This document shows positions 17,920 to 26,980 of a stretch of DNA of 64,000 bases, in pieces; the first letter of the stretch is position 1; each line of letters opens with the position of its first letter. The notes under the pieces were generated by a model. The model ran no database searches and was not told where the DNA came from. It saw only the letters and a program-made list of their open reading frames with translations. Source of the DNA: an uncultured Desulfobulbus sp. (GTDB lineage: Bacteria > Desulfobacterota > Desulfobulbia > Desulfobulbales > Desulfobulbaceae); the NCBI RefSeq assembly GCF_963665445.1, contig NZ_OY762276.1, forward strand, positions 1,396,001 through 1,460,000, written 5' to 3'. The position numbers and the translations under genes were made by a program.

Positions 17920-20274
17920 CTACTTTTTGGCAAGGCCGACTGCAACGGTCTGATTGAGAGAAACGATGGTGAATCGCTCTTGACGGTGCCCCAGAACCTT
18001 GAGAATCAGGATAACGGAGACAAAGGCGCAGAGATCAAGGGCGATCACCAGGGCTGCGTAGGTGGGCCGACTGGCGAAATTCACAGCCTGATAGAAGAAG
18101 GTGGAGGCAAAGTAGGCCAGAAAGGTCGTCCAGAAACCGACAAAGGCTGTCCAGGCCAGGTTGGTTTCACGGTACACAGCAGCAATGGCCGCGCTGCAGG
18201 GAAAATAGAGCAGGACAAAGAGGAGATAGGCAAAGGCCGCGCTCTGGCTGCCGAAAAGCCGCACCATGGAACCAAAGGTATTGACGTTCACCTCCTGTTC
18301 TTCGGCAGCAATTGTGGCATCGCTAACATCGCCCACGGAAATGCCCAGCGGGTCGCTCAGGGTGTCAAGAACACCCTTCAGGTTTTCCGGAATGGTGGCG
18401 AAGGCGCCGCTGATGCCGCCCCAGAAGTCAAACCCCTCCTCTTTGCCGGTTTCGTCCTCCCCGGCCTGCTGATCAAGGGAGCTGTAGAGGGAATTCAGGG
18501 TGCCGACCACAGCCTCCTTGGCAAAGATGCCCGTGAAAATGCCCACGGTTGCCGGCCAGTTCTCCTCGCTCACTCCCATGGGTCGGAGGACCGGGGTGAT
18601 CACCTTACCGATCGATGCCAGGGCGGATTTGTCGCTGTCCTCGTTGCCGAAACTGCCGTCGACGCCTAGAGAATTGAGCACCGAAAGGACCATGATCACC
18701 GGAATCAGCACCTTGCCGGCCTTGAAAAGAAAGGTCTGCAACCGGTCCAGGGCGCGCAGCAGGACGGAACGCACGGTAGGCAGGTGGTAGGGCGGCATCT
18801 CCATGATAAAGGGCGTGACCTCACCCTTGAGCAGGGTGTTTTTCAGCACCAGGCCGGTGATGACCGCAAAGGCGATACCAATCAGATAGAGGCCGAACAC
18901 CAGATTCTGGCCACCGGTGGGGAAAAAGGCCGCGGCAAAGAGGGCGTAGACCGGCAGGCGGGCACCGCAGGACATAAAGGGATTCATCATCACCGTCAGG
19001 GTCCGGTCTCGTTCGTTTTCCAGGGTGCGGGTAGCCATGATGGCTGGAACGTTGCAACCGAAACCGACCAGCATCGGCACGAATGCCTTGCCCGGCAGGC
19101 CGATGAACCGCATGAACCGGTCCATCACAAAGGCCGCGCGCGCCATATAGCCGGAATCCTCCAAAAAGGAGAGAAAGAGGAACATGAATCCGATCGGCGG
19201 AATAAAGGTGGCCATGGTCTGGATGCCGCCGCCGATACCGGTGGCGAGCACGGCAATCAGCCAGTCGGGGGCATGGAGGCGGCCCAGCAGTTCGCCGAAC
19301 CCGTCAACAAAGACAGTTCCGGCCAGTTGATCGAAAAAGTCGATAAAGGCACCGCCGAGGTTGATGGTGAACATGAACATCAGATACATGGCGACCAGAA
19401 AAATCGGCAGGCCAAAGACTCGGCTGAGCACGACCCGATCGATCTTGTCCGATAGGCTGCTGGTCAAGCGGCCGCTCTTCCTCACCAGCCCCTGGGTCAG
19501 CCAACTGACAAAGCCATAGCGGGCGGAGGCGATGACAATATCCACCTCCTCCTCTTCACTGGCTTCAATAGCCTGCTGCAGCTCACTCACCTTTGAGTGG
19601 GTGGAATCGCTGATTGTTACCATCCTCGTCGGTTGCTGGTCCCCCTCGAGCAGTTTGAGAGCCATCCAACGCGGATCGACCTTTTTCACCGAGCAGACGT
19701 CCTGTAGGTCCACGGCCAGTTTCTGGATCGCTTCCTCAACTGGAGCCGGATACATTACCTTGGCTTCGGTCTGCTGCTGTGTTGCACTGTTGTTGAGAAT
19801 CGTCGCCTTGAGTTCCCTGATCCCATGATTTTTCGAGGCGGTCATCGGCACTACAGGGCAGCCGAGCCGTTGCTCCAGGCCCTCGACATCGATTTGCAGT
19901 TGTCGCTCCAGGGCCATGTCCATCATGTTGAGCGCGATGATCAGAGGAACGCGCATTTCCAGCAGTTGACTGGTAAGGTAGAGGTTGCGCTCGATATTGG
20001 AGGCATCGACGATGTTGACGATGAGTTGTGCCTGGCGGGAAAGGAGAAAGTCACGGGTCACCTCCTCGTCCAGGGAGGAGGCGGCCAGGGAATAAATTCC
20101 CGGGGTGTCGATCACTTCAACCTGGGTGTCCTCAATCCGGAACGAGCCCGATTTACGGTCCACAGTCACACCCGGCCAGTTACCCACCCGTTGTTTAGCC
20201 CCGGTCAGGCTGTTGAACAGGGTGGTTTTTCCGCAGTTCGGGTTGCCGACCACACCAATGGTTATCTGCTTCAT
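17920..20274 (-). CDS. feoB: Ferrous iron transporter FeoB
   Basis: A 784-residue inner-membrane ferrous iron permease. The N-terminal G domain has G1 GNPNCGKTTLFN, G2 region VGNWPGVTVDRKSG, G3 DTPGIYSL and G4 NMMD. A helical GDI-like spacer is followed by two Gate-type membrane domains (MARAAFVMDRFMRFIGLPGK, and GCNVPAIMATRTLENERDRT). Its start overlaps the stop codon of the preceding feoA by 4 bp. Full length for the family, with no sign of damage. Confidence 0.97.
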   Translation of the reverse strand: MKQITIGVVGNPNCGKTTLFNSLTGAKQRVGNWPGVTVDRKSGSFRIEDTQVEVIDTPGIYSLAASSLDEEVTRDFLLSRQAQLIVNIVDASNIERNLYLTSQLLEMRVPLIIALNMMDMALERQLQIDVEGLEQRLGCPVVPMTASKNHGIRELKATILNNSATQQQTEAKVMYPAPVEEAIQKLAVDLQDVCSVKKVDPRWMALKLLEGDQQPTRMVTISDSTHSKVSELQQAIEASEEEEVDIVIASARYGFVSWLTQGLVRKSGRLTSSLSDKIDRVVLSRVFGLPIFLVAMYLMFMFTINLGGAFIDFFDQLAGTVFVDGFGELLGRLHAPDWLIAVLATGIGGGIQTMATFIPPIGFMFLFLSFLEDSGYMARAAFVMDRFMRFIGLPGKAFVPMLVGFGCNVPAIMATRTLENERDRTLTVMMNPFMSCGARLPVYALFAAAFFPTGGQNLVFGLYLIGIAFAVITGLVLKNTLLKGEVTPFIMEMPPYHLPTVRSVLLRALDRLQTFLFKAGKVLIPVIMVLSVLNSLGVDGSFGNEDSDKSALASIGKVITPVLRPMGVSEENWPATVGIFTGIFAKEAVVGTLNSLYSSLDQQAGEDETGKEEGFDFWGGISGAFATIPENLKGVLDTLSDPLGISVGDVSDATIAAEEQEVNVNTFGSMVRLFGSQSAAFAYLLFVLLYFPCSAAIAAVYRETNLAWTAFVGFWTTFLAYFASTFFYQAVNFASRPTYAALVIALDLCAFVSVILILKVLGHRQERFTIVSLNQTVAVGLAKK

Positions 20275-20510
20275 TGTTCCATCCTCCCCACCAAGAGTGT
20301 CTTGGCCTCGTCCCTGCGCAGGCTGAGGCTGTAGTCACGAACGATAATTTCAACCGGGTCGCCCATGGGAGCCACCCGAGCCACGGTAAACTCGGTGCCT
20401 TTGATCAAGCCCATGGCGAGCAGTTTTTGCCGATAGACCTGCGATCCCTGTTCAAATCCAACAATCTTCCCTTTTTCGCCAACGGCGATGTCTGCGAGTG
20501 TCTGTTTCAT
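20271..20510 (-). CDS. feoA: FeoA SH3-like domain protein (second copy)
   Basis: About 79 residues of an intact FeoA domain: LADIAVGEKGKIVGFEQG, KLLAMGLIKGTEFTVA, then APMGDPVEIIVRDYSLSLRRDEA. FeoA proteins are small cytoplasmic partners of FeoB. The ATG at 20510 follows the stop of the upstream broken feoA by 4 bases, and the gene overlaps feoB by 4 bp. The same open frame continues upstream through the first feoA only because that gene carries a frameshift, so a fused 175-residue product is not the likely native form. Confidence 0.88.
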   Translation of the reverse strand: MKQTLADIAVGEKGKIVGFEQGSQVYRQKLLAMGLIKGTEFTVARVAPMGDPVEIIVRDYSLSLRRDEAKTLLVGRMEQ

Positions 20511-20514
20511 GTTG

Positions 20515-20798
20515 TCAACACCTGATAACGTTAATTTTGTGGGACATGCCGCCGCCCAATGCGAAACGGTTCCCGGATTTCTCAATGATGGTCGCCCCCC
20601 AGGCTGTTTTTGCACCACAGTGACAGCGTCGTTGATCTGCAATCCCATGCTCAACAACCGCTCTTTGAGCTGTGCACCGCTGCGCACCATGATGATGCGG
20701 ACAGTCTCTCCCTCCTGAGCCAGGAAGAGCGGAAAAGAGGCCGGAGGGCAGGGGGGCCGCCTGCGTGATACAGATACGACGAACCGGAACGGAATCAC
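20515..20798 (-). pseudogene. feoA: First feoA copy, apparently frameshifted at a G6 tract
   Basis: A FeoA domain is read in one frame up to DAVTVVQKQPGG and continues in the -1 frame as ATIIEKSGNRFALGGGMSHKINV, ending at a TGA at 20515-20517. The switch falls on a run of six G (minus strand, plus-strand C at 20595-20600); one more G would restore a normal domain. The 5' end is also uncertain: the open frame begins with a poor GTG at 20798, and a C6 run lies at the start of the domain (about 20751-20756), with an ATG at 20841 in the other frame. It could be a pseudogene, a slippage-controlled gene or an assembly error. Confidence 0.65.
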
Positions 20799-20893
20799 CC
20801 GGGGACGCGGTACGGAAAATGAGAGTTTTCAGTGCATTCATGGCGCATTGTTAGGATGGGTGTGAAGTGTTAGTAGCTTCTAAACACGGGCGG

Positions 20894-20929
20894 AATGTAT
20901 CGTTTTGAGTGTAGAAGTCAATAATTATT
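20894..20929 (-). promoter_or_regulatory. Promoter of the feo operon with possible Fur-type site
   Basis: Minus-strand TTGACT (20916-20921) and TACATT (20894-20899) are 16 bp apart. The -35 box overlaps an AT-rich palindrome, AATAATTATT (20920-20929), a plausible iron-responsive repressor site for a ferrous iron operon. Identification as Fur is only an inference. Confidence 0.45.
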
Positions 20930-21103
20930 TTAGCGAACCCTTGTAAAAATTTGTCGATCCTAAAAAAGGCGAGTCAGGTGTAGGAAACTTCTCGGGGGGA
21001 AAGCGAGGAAAAGAATTGACGTGTTCGGATAAAATTACATCAAAATCAATGTATTATATGGTTTGAGCTAGAGGCGGTTGGCTGTTGCTTTTCCCTTGTA
21101 TTT

Positions 21104-21118
21104 TTTGTACCGTACAAA
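21104..21118. promoter_or_regulatory. Perfect 15-bp palindrome, operator-like
   Basis: TTTGTAC and GTACAAA flank a single C. A second TTTTGTAC half-site occurs near 21225-21232. The size and symmetry are those of a dimeric repressor operator. The regulator is unknown. Confidence 0.4.
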
Positions 21119-21143
21119 GCATGATTCTCACTATTGGCAAGGT

Positions 21144-21167
21144 CAGCCCCTGGTTGGCTGTTTTTTT
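21144..21167 (+). terminator. Intrinsic terminator-like hairpin with no upstream gene
   Basis: CAGCC (21144-21148) pairs with GGCTG (21156-21160) across a 7-nt loop and is followed by seven T on the plus strand. No plus-strand gene precedes it, so it may end a small RNA. Confidence 0.45.
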
Positions 21168-21295
21168 GTATAAGCAAAATTGATCATTGAGAGCGGCAAA
21201 ATAGATTTTTCTTTTTGGGGGATATTTTGTACATAACCCGCGTATTTTTAGATATTTCTTGTTGTGTATCTTTTTCTGTATCATCAATGTTGATG

Positions 21296-21390
21296 GTTTC
21301 GTAAAAAGTCAAAAGTCTGAATGCCTGACATCGTGAAATCAACAACTTACGAAGCTCGAAACGTCGTTCTTGGTCCTTTTTACGAGAAGG
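21296..21390. repeat. Dispersed palindromic repeat, copy A
   Basis: About 95 bp bounded by TCGTAAAAAG on the left and its complement CTTTTTACGA on the right, with an internal AAGCTCGAAACG. A diverged copy of the same layout is at 39231-39330. Both copies are intergenic. Confidence 0.6.
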
Positions 21391-21628
21391 ACAATATTGA
21401 TGAATGAAAGCGCGTTTGAAATGTCCTGTTTTTTAATGCACTGCATTTATTAGGTATTTTTAAGCATTTCTTTTTCACGCGGTAAACGCCGCCTTGGGAA
21501 AGGCCGCTGGATGGAGCAACGGAACGGGTAGTGCTGGTCATAGATTGCTCGTATCAGTATTTTTTATTGTACCATGGGGCCGGTTGCCTGCAATCGGTTT
21601 GGGATAAAAGCGAGTGGGTGAAAAAACT

Positions 21629-23713
21629 ATGAGTGAGACCAAGTATAGCATTTGCGGCATGTGCGCCGTTCGATGTCCCGTAACCGTGCAGGTGGAGGAG
21701 GGAACCCCCGTATGGATTGAGGGCAACAGCAATGACGGTGGCATGGGGCACAGCCTCTGTGCCAAGGGGGCAGCCGCATTTGCCCAGCGCGACGATAAAC
21801 AGCGTCCCACCTCGCCGATGCTTCGTGTGGGGGAGCGCGGCGAAGGCAAATGGCGCGAGGTCTCCTGGGATGAAGCCTACGATTTCATCGCCGGAAAGTT
21901 GGGGAAGATCATCGAAGAGCACGGCGCCCGCGCCATCATGTTCTCCGACCGCGGAGGTCCCTTTGCAGATTTGCGCAAGGCCTTTGTCAAGGCCCTCGGG
22001 TCACCCAACTACATCAATCACGACTGTACCTGCGGCCGAAATGTCCATCATGCGGCTAAATCCCTTTACGGTCTGGGCCGCAAGGATTTTGCCTATGATT
22101 ATGAAAACGCCAAACATATCGTTCTGTTCGGGCGCAACATCACCGAGGCCCTCAAGGTCAAAGAGGTAAAAAGCTTCCTCAAAGGGATCAAGAATGGAGC
22201 GCATGTGACCTACATCGATCCACGCGCATCGGTAACCGCAGGAAAGGCCACCCGTTATTGGCAGAACAGGCCTGGCAGCGATTACGCCCTGCTCTTGGGC
22301 ATCGCCAACTGTCTGGTCAACAACCGCTACTACGACAAGGCCTTTGCCGACCGGTACATCAACGGCATGAAGGAGTTCAAAGCCTTTCTTGCGCCCTACA
22401 CGCCCCAGTGGGCCTCCGTTGAATCCGGAATTCCCGCCGAGGAGATCGAGGCCTTCTGTCGCGAACTCAATCAGGATCGGCCCAAGGTGATCATCCATCC
22501 AGGCTGGATGCTCGCCCGCTATCGGGATTCCTTCTACGCCTCGCGCATGATCCACATCCTCAATGCCCTCATGGGCAGCATCGAGCAGCCCGGCGGCTTG
22601 TACTATCCCAAAGGCCCCAAGGATGCGGGTCGTTCCGGACTCAAGAGTCTGGGAGCCCTGGTTCCAGGAGTGGATGAGGAGCGCGCCGATGGTTGCGGCA
22701 CCCGCTATCCGCAGTGGGACAAGGGGGCCGGCATGCTGCAGACCGCCTATGCGGCCATCGAAACCGGCGAGCCCTACCCGCTCAAGGCCTACTTCATTCA
22801 TCGCCACGACCCCTTTATCGCCCTGCCCGATACGAACGAGCAGCAGCGTATCTTCAACAGGCTGGAGCTGATTGTCGCGGTTGATATCAACTTCAGCGAG
22901 ACCGCCTGGTTTGCCGACGTCATCCTTCCGGAGAACACCTTTCTCGAGCGGGCCTCCATCCTTCGCACCGAAAAGGGGCTCAAACCGGGATTCGGTCGCC
23001 GCGAGCAGTGTGTGCCGCCGCTCAACAACACCAAGGCCGGATGGGAGATCTACATCGATATCGCCCGCCGCATGGGCAAAGGCGAATACTTCCCCTTCAA
23101 CACCATCGAGGATATCTGGGCCTATCAGTTGCAAGAGACCGGTGTTTCGATCAGTGATTTCGATGCCAAGGGCTTTGTCAAACTCTCAGATGATGCAATC
23201 TGGTTCGATCGGGAGAACCTGAAATTTGGCACTGATTCCGGTAAAATTGAAATCTTCAACGAGAAGTGGGAGGCTATGGGGGTGCCCTCATTCATTCCTT
23301 ACGAGGCACCCGAGGCGCCACCCGAGGGCAGTTTTCGCCTCCTGTTCGGCCGCAACGGGTACCAGGCCCATGGGCAGCATCAGAACAACCCCCTGCTCAA
23401 TGACCTGTTGATGGAAAATAAACTGTGGATAAACACTCAGGCAGCCAAAAAATTGGGGATAAAGGACGGTGCACGGGTTATGGTGGTCAACGGTGATGAA
23501 CAGGGCACCATCACCGCCTATGTGACCGACCTCATCCACCCCGAAGCAGTCTTCATGCTCCACGGATTTGGTACCCGCGTACCTGCCAAAAAGCGGGCCT
23601 TTGGCAAGGGCCTGGCGGATCAACTCTTCATGAAGGGAAAGCTCAAGGAGTGGGACAAGGCCGGTGGAGGTTTGAACCTTGCTGAAAGTTTTGTCACCGT
23701 TACCCTTGCTTAA
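21629..23713 (+). CDS. Molybdopterin oxidoreductase, cytoplasmic, PhsA/PsrA-like catalytic subunit
   Basis: A 694-residue DMSO-reductase-family enzyme. Residues C9, C12, C16 and C44 form a [4Fe-4S] motif (CGMCAVRCP...LCAKG). GSPNYINHDCTCGRN (about 124-138) holds the likely Mo ligand, C135 by spacing, and the C-terminal MopB binding domain ends the protein. There is no Tat signal, unlike PhsA/PsrA, so it should act in the cytoplasm. The ligand Cys is not followed by His as in formate dehydrogenases. It heads an operon with a ferredoxin subunit and eleven nuo genes. The ATG at 21629 is preferred over a GTG 15 bp upstream. The substrate is unknown. Confidence 0.88.
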   Translation: MSETKYSICGMCAVRCPVTVQVEEGTPVWIEGNSNDGGMGHSLCAKGAAAFAQRDDKQRPTSPMLRVGERGEGKWREVSWDEAYDFIAGKLGKIIEEHGARAIMFSDRGGPFADLRKAFVKALGSPNYINHDCTCGRNVHHAAKSLYGLGRKDFAYDYENAKHIVLFGRNITEALKVKEVKSFLKGIKNGAHVTYIDPRASVTAGKATRYWQNRPGSDYALLLGIANCLVNNRYYDKAFADRYINGMKEFKAFLAPYTPQWASVESGIPAEEIEAFCRELNQDRPKVIIHPGWMLARYRDSFYASRMIHILNALMGSIEQPGGLYYPKGPKDAGRSGLKSLGALVPGVDEERADGCGTRYPQWDKGAGMLQTAYAAIETGEPYPLKAYFIHRHDPFIALPDTNEQQRIFNRLELIVAVDINFSETAWFADVILPENTFLERASILRTEKGLKPGFGRREQCVPPLNNTKAGWEIYIDIARRMGKGEYFPFNTIEDIWAYQLQETGVSISDFDAKGFVKLSDDAIWFDRENLKFGTDSGKIEIFNEKWEAMGVPSFIPYEAPEAPPEGSFRLLFGRNGYQAHGQHQNNPLLNDLLMENKLWINTQAAKKLGIKDGARVMVVNGDEQGTITAYVTDLIHPEAVFMLHGFGTRVPAKKRAFGKGLADQLFMKGKLKEWDKAGGGLNLAESFVTVTLA

Positions 23714-23730
23714 CCGGAAGGAGAGTTGAA

Positions 23731-24237
23731 ATGAGCAAATATCTTATCGTTCAGGACATTGCCGACTGTATCGGCTGCCGTGCCTGTGAAGTCCACTGCA
23801 GATCAAAGAACAAACCCGGCCCCGGCGCCTTTTATTGCCGCATGATCAAGGTCGCCACCGCCGACCAGCCGACCCCGAAAATCAATTTTGTCTACCTTTC
23901 CTGCTTTCACTGCGAAAAGGCCTGGTGCATCGATGCCTGCCCCACCGGGGCCATGCGCCGACGCGAAAAGGACGGCATCGTCTATGTCGATGAGAAATCC
24001 TGTGTAGGCTGCAAGGCCTGCATCACCGCCTGTCCCTGGACCGTTCCCCAGTGGAATGCCGAAACCGGCAAGGTCGGCAAATGCGATCTTTGCATGGACC
24101 GCATCGATCAAGGGTTGGAACCGGCCTGTGTCACCAAGTGTGTCACCAAATGTCTCCACTTTACCACCCCCTCAGAGGCATCAGAGACTGCCCGTCAAGC
24201 CTATGCCGAGCAGTTGATGGAAAATCGCCGCTCATAG
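23731..24237 (+). CDS. Four-cluster [4Fe-4S] ferredoxin subunit (DmsB/PsrB-like)
   Basis: A 168-residue electron-transfer subunit with sixteen cluster cysteines in four motifs: CIGCRACEVHC, CFHCEKAWCIDACP, CVGCKACITACP and CDLC...CVTKCVTKC. This is the layout of the iron-sulfur subunits that accompany molybdopterin enzymes. It follows the Mo subunit by 17 bp with a strong GGAGAG ribosome binding site and precedes nuoA by 12 bp. No signal peptide is seen. It is the natural candidate to pass electrons between the Mo subunit and the NuoI/NuoB clusters. Confidence 0.92.
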   Translation: MSKYLIVQDIADCIGCRACEVHCRSKNKPGPGAFYCRMIKVATADQPTPKINFVYLSCFHCEKAWCIDACPTGAMRRREKDGIVYVDEKSCVGCKACITACPWTVPQWNAETGKVGKCDLCMDRIDQGLEPACVTKCVTKCLHFTTPSEASETARQAYAEQLMENRRS

Positions 24238-24249
24238 GAGTACCATGTG

Positions 24250-24618
24250 ATGGATGCACTGCCCAAGGAGTATCTCGGCATACTGCTCTTGCTGATCTTT
24301 GGCGTCTTATTCGGTGTGCTCACCCTGCTTATAGGACGGTTTTTCCGTCTGAGCCGGCCGTATAAGGAAAAACTGATCGCCTATGAGTCGGGAAATGAGC
24401 CGACCGAGGCCCCGCGGATGCGATTTTCGGTCAAGTTCTACCTGATCGCCATCCTGTTCGTGGTTTTCGATGTCGAGGCCATCTATCTCTACCCCTGGGC
24501 TGTGAGCTACGATCGAATGGGACTGTTCGCCCTGGTGGAGATGCTTTTTTTTATTGCGCTTTTGCTGGTGGGCTACGTCTATGCCTGGAAAAAAGGAGTG
24601 CTGCAATGGGAGAAATAA
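24250..24618 (+). CDS. nuoA: NADH-quinone oxidoreductase subunit A
   Basis: A 122-residue membrane subunit of complex I with three transmembrane helices. The conserved loop [31 protein letters not shown] contains the family's E-x-G and RFSVKFY signature, followed by [15 protein letters not shown]. The ATG at 24250 is chosen; a GTG one codon upstream is equally close to the AGGAG ribosome binding site. It overlaps nuoB by 13 bp. Confidence 0.95.
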   Translation: MDALPKEYLGILLLLIFGVLFGVLTLLIGRFFRLSRPYKEKLIAYESGNEPTEAPRMRFSVKFYLIAILFVVFDVEAIYLYPWAVSYDRMGLFALVEMLFFIALLLVGYVYAWKKGVLQWEK

Positions 24619-25127
24619 AGGATCCGACCATGGTCCAGTTGGAGGAGGGGGTTCGCTTCATCCCCGGCGCCAACGCCCTGCTCGGCCCATTGAACAAACT
24701 GGTGAACTGGGGGCGTTCCGGCTCCATCTGGCCGGTAACCTTCGGACTGGCCTGCTGCGCCATCGAGATGATGGATGCCGGTGCCTCCACCAACGACCTC
24801 GACCGGTTCGGCATCCTCTTCCGCGCCAGCCCACGCCAGGCCGACTGCATGGTGGTGGCCGGAACCCTGACCAAGAAGATGGCCCCGGTTCTCCGCCGGG
24901 TCTACGACCAGATGCCTGAACCGCGATACGTGCTCGCCATGGGCAGCTGCGCCTGCAGCGGCGGGGTGTTCGACACCTATGCCGTCACCCAAGGCGTCGA
25001 TCAGATCATTCCAGTGGATGTCTATGTCCCCGGATGCCCGCCCCGGCCCGAGGCCCTGCTTGAGGGGTTCCTCAAACTCCAGGAAAAAATTCAACAGGAG
25101 CAGTTTCGATGGAGCCAGTGGCGATAA
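24606..25127 (+). CDS. nuoB: NADH-quinone oxidoreductase subunit B
   Basis: A 173-residue peripheral subunit that carries cluster N2, the last iron-sulfur centre before quinone. The ligand motifs are intact: the tandem cysteines in [11 protein letters not shown], the cysteine in [11 protein letters not shown], and CPP in [20 protein letters not shown] is also conserved. It overlaps nuoA and nuoC, showing tight translational coupling. Confidence 0.96.
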   Translation: MGEIKDPTMVQLEEGVRFIPGANALLGPLNKLVNWGRSGSIWPVTFGLACCAIEMMDAGASTNDLDRFGILFRASPRQADCMVVAGTLTKKMAPVLRRVYDQMPEPRYVLAMGSCACSGGVFDTYAVTQGVDQIIPVDVYVPGCPPRPEALLEGFLKLQEKIQQEQFRWSQWR

Positions 25128-25690
25128 TCGACCGGATCAAAGCCGAATTTCCAGGCGAGTTCATAGAGAGTTACGTCAACCAGGGCCAGGGTGCGGTGAT
25201 TGTCCGCGGTGGTCAGATTGTCGATCTACTCCGCTGGCTGCGCGACGACAAGGCGATGCAGATGAACCACCTGCGTTCGCTCTGCGGGGTGGATAATGCC
25301 CGGCGCAAGGCCCCCGGCCTTTCCCGGTTCGAGGTGGTCTACAACCTCTACTCCATTGGACTGCGCCATGAGATCCGCATCCGTGCCGAGGTCGGCGACA
25401 AGGAACCCGCGATCGACTCGGTGGTCGAACTCTGGGCAGGGGCCGACTGGCTTGAGCGCGAAACCTTTGATCTGATGGGCATTGTCTTCAACAATCATCC
25501 GGATCTCCGCCGGGTGCTGCTGCCCGAAGACTGGGTCGGTCATCCCCTGCGTAAGGAATATCCCCTCAAGGGAAAAGAGGAGTGGTCCGGTATGACCGAG
25601 TTGTTGACCAAGGTCCAGCAACTGGATCAGCATGGATTTGACCCCGAGGGGCATAAACACGGACAGTACGATCCCCGAGAGGAGGAGTGA
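25109..25690 (+). CDS. nuoC: NADH-quinone oxidoreductase subunit C
   Basis: A 193-residue 30-kDa-type subunit of the peripheral arm. The family signature is present as [17 protein letters not shown]...[25 protein letters not shown]. It is separate from nuoD, unlike the fused NuoCD of enterobacteria. It overlaps nuoB by 19 bp and nuoD by 4 bp. Confidence 0.95.
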   Translation: MEPVAIIDRIKAEFPGEFIESYVNQGQGAVIVRGGQIVDLLRWLRDDKAMQMNHLRSLCGVDNARRKAPGLSRFEVVYNLYSIGLRHEIRIRAEVGDKEPAIDSVVELWAGADWLERETFDLMGIVFNNHPDLRRVLLPEDWVGHPLRKEYPLKGKEEWSGMTELLTKVQQLDQHGFDPEGHKHGQYDPREEE

Positions 25691-26916
25691 TGAGCCGGCC
25701 GATTTGCAAAACCATTGAAGTCCCGGTTATTGACGGCGAGAGCGAGCGATACTCCCTGCGTCTGGGGCCGCAGCATCCGGCTACCCATGGCGTCCTCAGG
25801 GTTGATCTCGAACTCGACGGCGAGACCATCCTCGAATGCAATCCGCAGGTGGGCTATCTCCACCGCGGTTTCGAAAAACTGGCCGAGAGCAAAACCTACG
25901 CTCAGGCCCTGATCCTCACCGATCGCCTGGACTACATCGCCGCCATGTCCAACAACATTGGATACTGCGTGGCTGTGGAGAAGCTGCTCGCCATCTCCGT
26001 ACCCCAGCGTGCTCAATACATCCGCACCATTGTCGGTGAGATGTCGCGTCTTTGCTCGCATCTACTGTGGCTAGCCACCCATGCCCTGGATATCGGGGCC
26101 ATGACCGTCTTTCTCTACTGCTTCCGCGAGCGCGAAATTCTGCTGGATCTGTTTGAGGAACTCTGCGGCGCCCGCCTGACTTTTTCCTATCCGCGTATCG
26201 GCGGCGTGCGCCAGGATGTAAGCCGATACTTCGTGGACGAGCTGCAGCGCTTTCTCGATATCTTTCCCGCCAAGATGGACGAGTACGAGACCCTGATCGA
26301 TACCAACCGCATCTGGCTCAAGCGAACCGTCGGCATCGGCAAACTCACTGGCGAGCAAGCACTGGCCCTGGGCCTGACCGGCGCCTGCCTGCGCGGCTCG
26401 GGCGTTGATTACGATATCCGCAAGCACCAACCCTACGACGCCTACGACAAGGTGGAATTCGAGGTTCCGCTGGCCACCGAGGGGGATATCTATGCCCGTT
26501 ATCGCTGCCGCATGGAGGAGATGCATCAGTCGGTGCGCATCATCCAGCAGTGCATCGATCAGCTCCCTCCCGGGACGATCTTCGGCGCCGATGCGCCCGA
26601 TCTGGTGATGCCGTTCAAGGCTCCGGCCCGGGTGGAGGCCCAGGCCGGGAACTATGGCGGTGGTCTGATCAAGCTCATCCGCGATCGAAATCTCTACATC
26701 TCCGGCGATGTCTATGTGGCCACCGAGGTCCCCAAGGGGGAGCTGGGATTCTACTTCATCTCCGACGGCAACAACCGGCCCTACCGAATGCATATCCGCT
26801 CCCCATCCTTCATCCACATCAGTTCGCTCAAGACCCTGTGCAAGGGGGAACTGATCGCGGATCTGATCGCCAATATCGGCAGCCTGGATGTGGTCTTGGG
26901 TGAGTCCGACCGGTGA
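25687..26916 (+). CDS. nuoD: NADH-quinone oxidoreductase subunit D
   Basis: A 409-residue 49-kDa-type subunit that forms part of the quinone-binding cavity. Conserved RLGPQHPATHGVLRV near the N-terminus, YLHRGFEK, and the C-terminal ISSLKTLCKGELIADLIANIGSLDVVLGESDR are all present. The NiFe-ligand cysteines of related hydrogenases are absent, so it is a true complex-I type subunit and not a membrane hydrogenase. Confidence 0.96.
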   Translation: MMSRPICKTIEVPVIDGESERYSLRLGPQHPATHGVLRVDLELDGETILECNPQVGYLHRGFEKLAESKTYAQALILTDRLDYIAAMSNNIGYCVAVEKLLAISVPQRAQYIRTIVGEMSRLCSHLLWLATHALDIGAMTVFLYCFREREILLDLFEELCGARLTFSYPRIGGVRQDVSRYFVDELQRFLDIFPAKMDEYETLIDTNRIWLKRTVGIGKLTGEQALALGLTGACLRGSGVDYDIRKHQPYDAYDKVEFEVPLATEGDIYARYRCRMEEMHQSVRIIQQCIDQLPPGTIFGADAPDLVMPFKAPARVEAQAGNYGGGLIKLIRDRNLYISGDVYVATEVPKGELGFYFISDGNNRPYRMHIRSPSFIHISSLKTLCKGELIADLIANIGSLDVVLGESDR

Positions 26917-26980
26917 ACCGGCAAGGTTGCGTCAGCCTCCGACACCGTGCCCCTGTCCCTGTTTGTGAACGAGGAATTCT

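Larger units (their letters stand above)
20930..21628. other. Long intergenic region between feo and the Mo-oxidoreductase/nuo operon
   Basis: About 700 bp without a supported gene. It holds a perfect palindrome TTTGTAC-C-GTACAAA (21104-21118), a plus-strand terminator-like hairpin (21144-21167) and one copy of a dispersed repeat (21296-21390). The promoter of the downstream operon must be in the last part but no clear box is seen. Confidence 0.5.
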
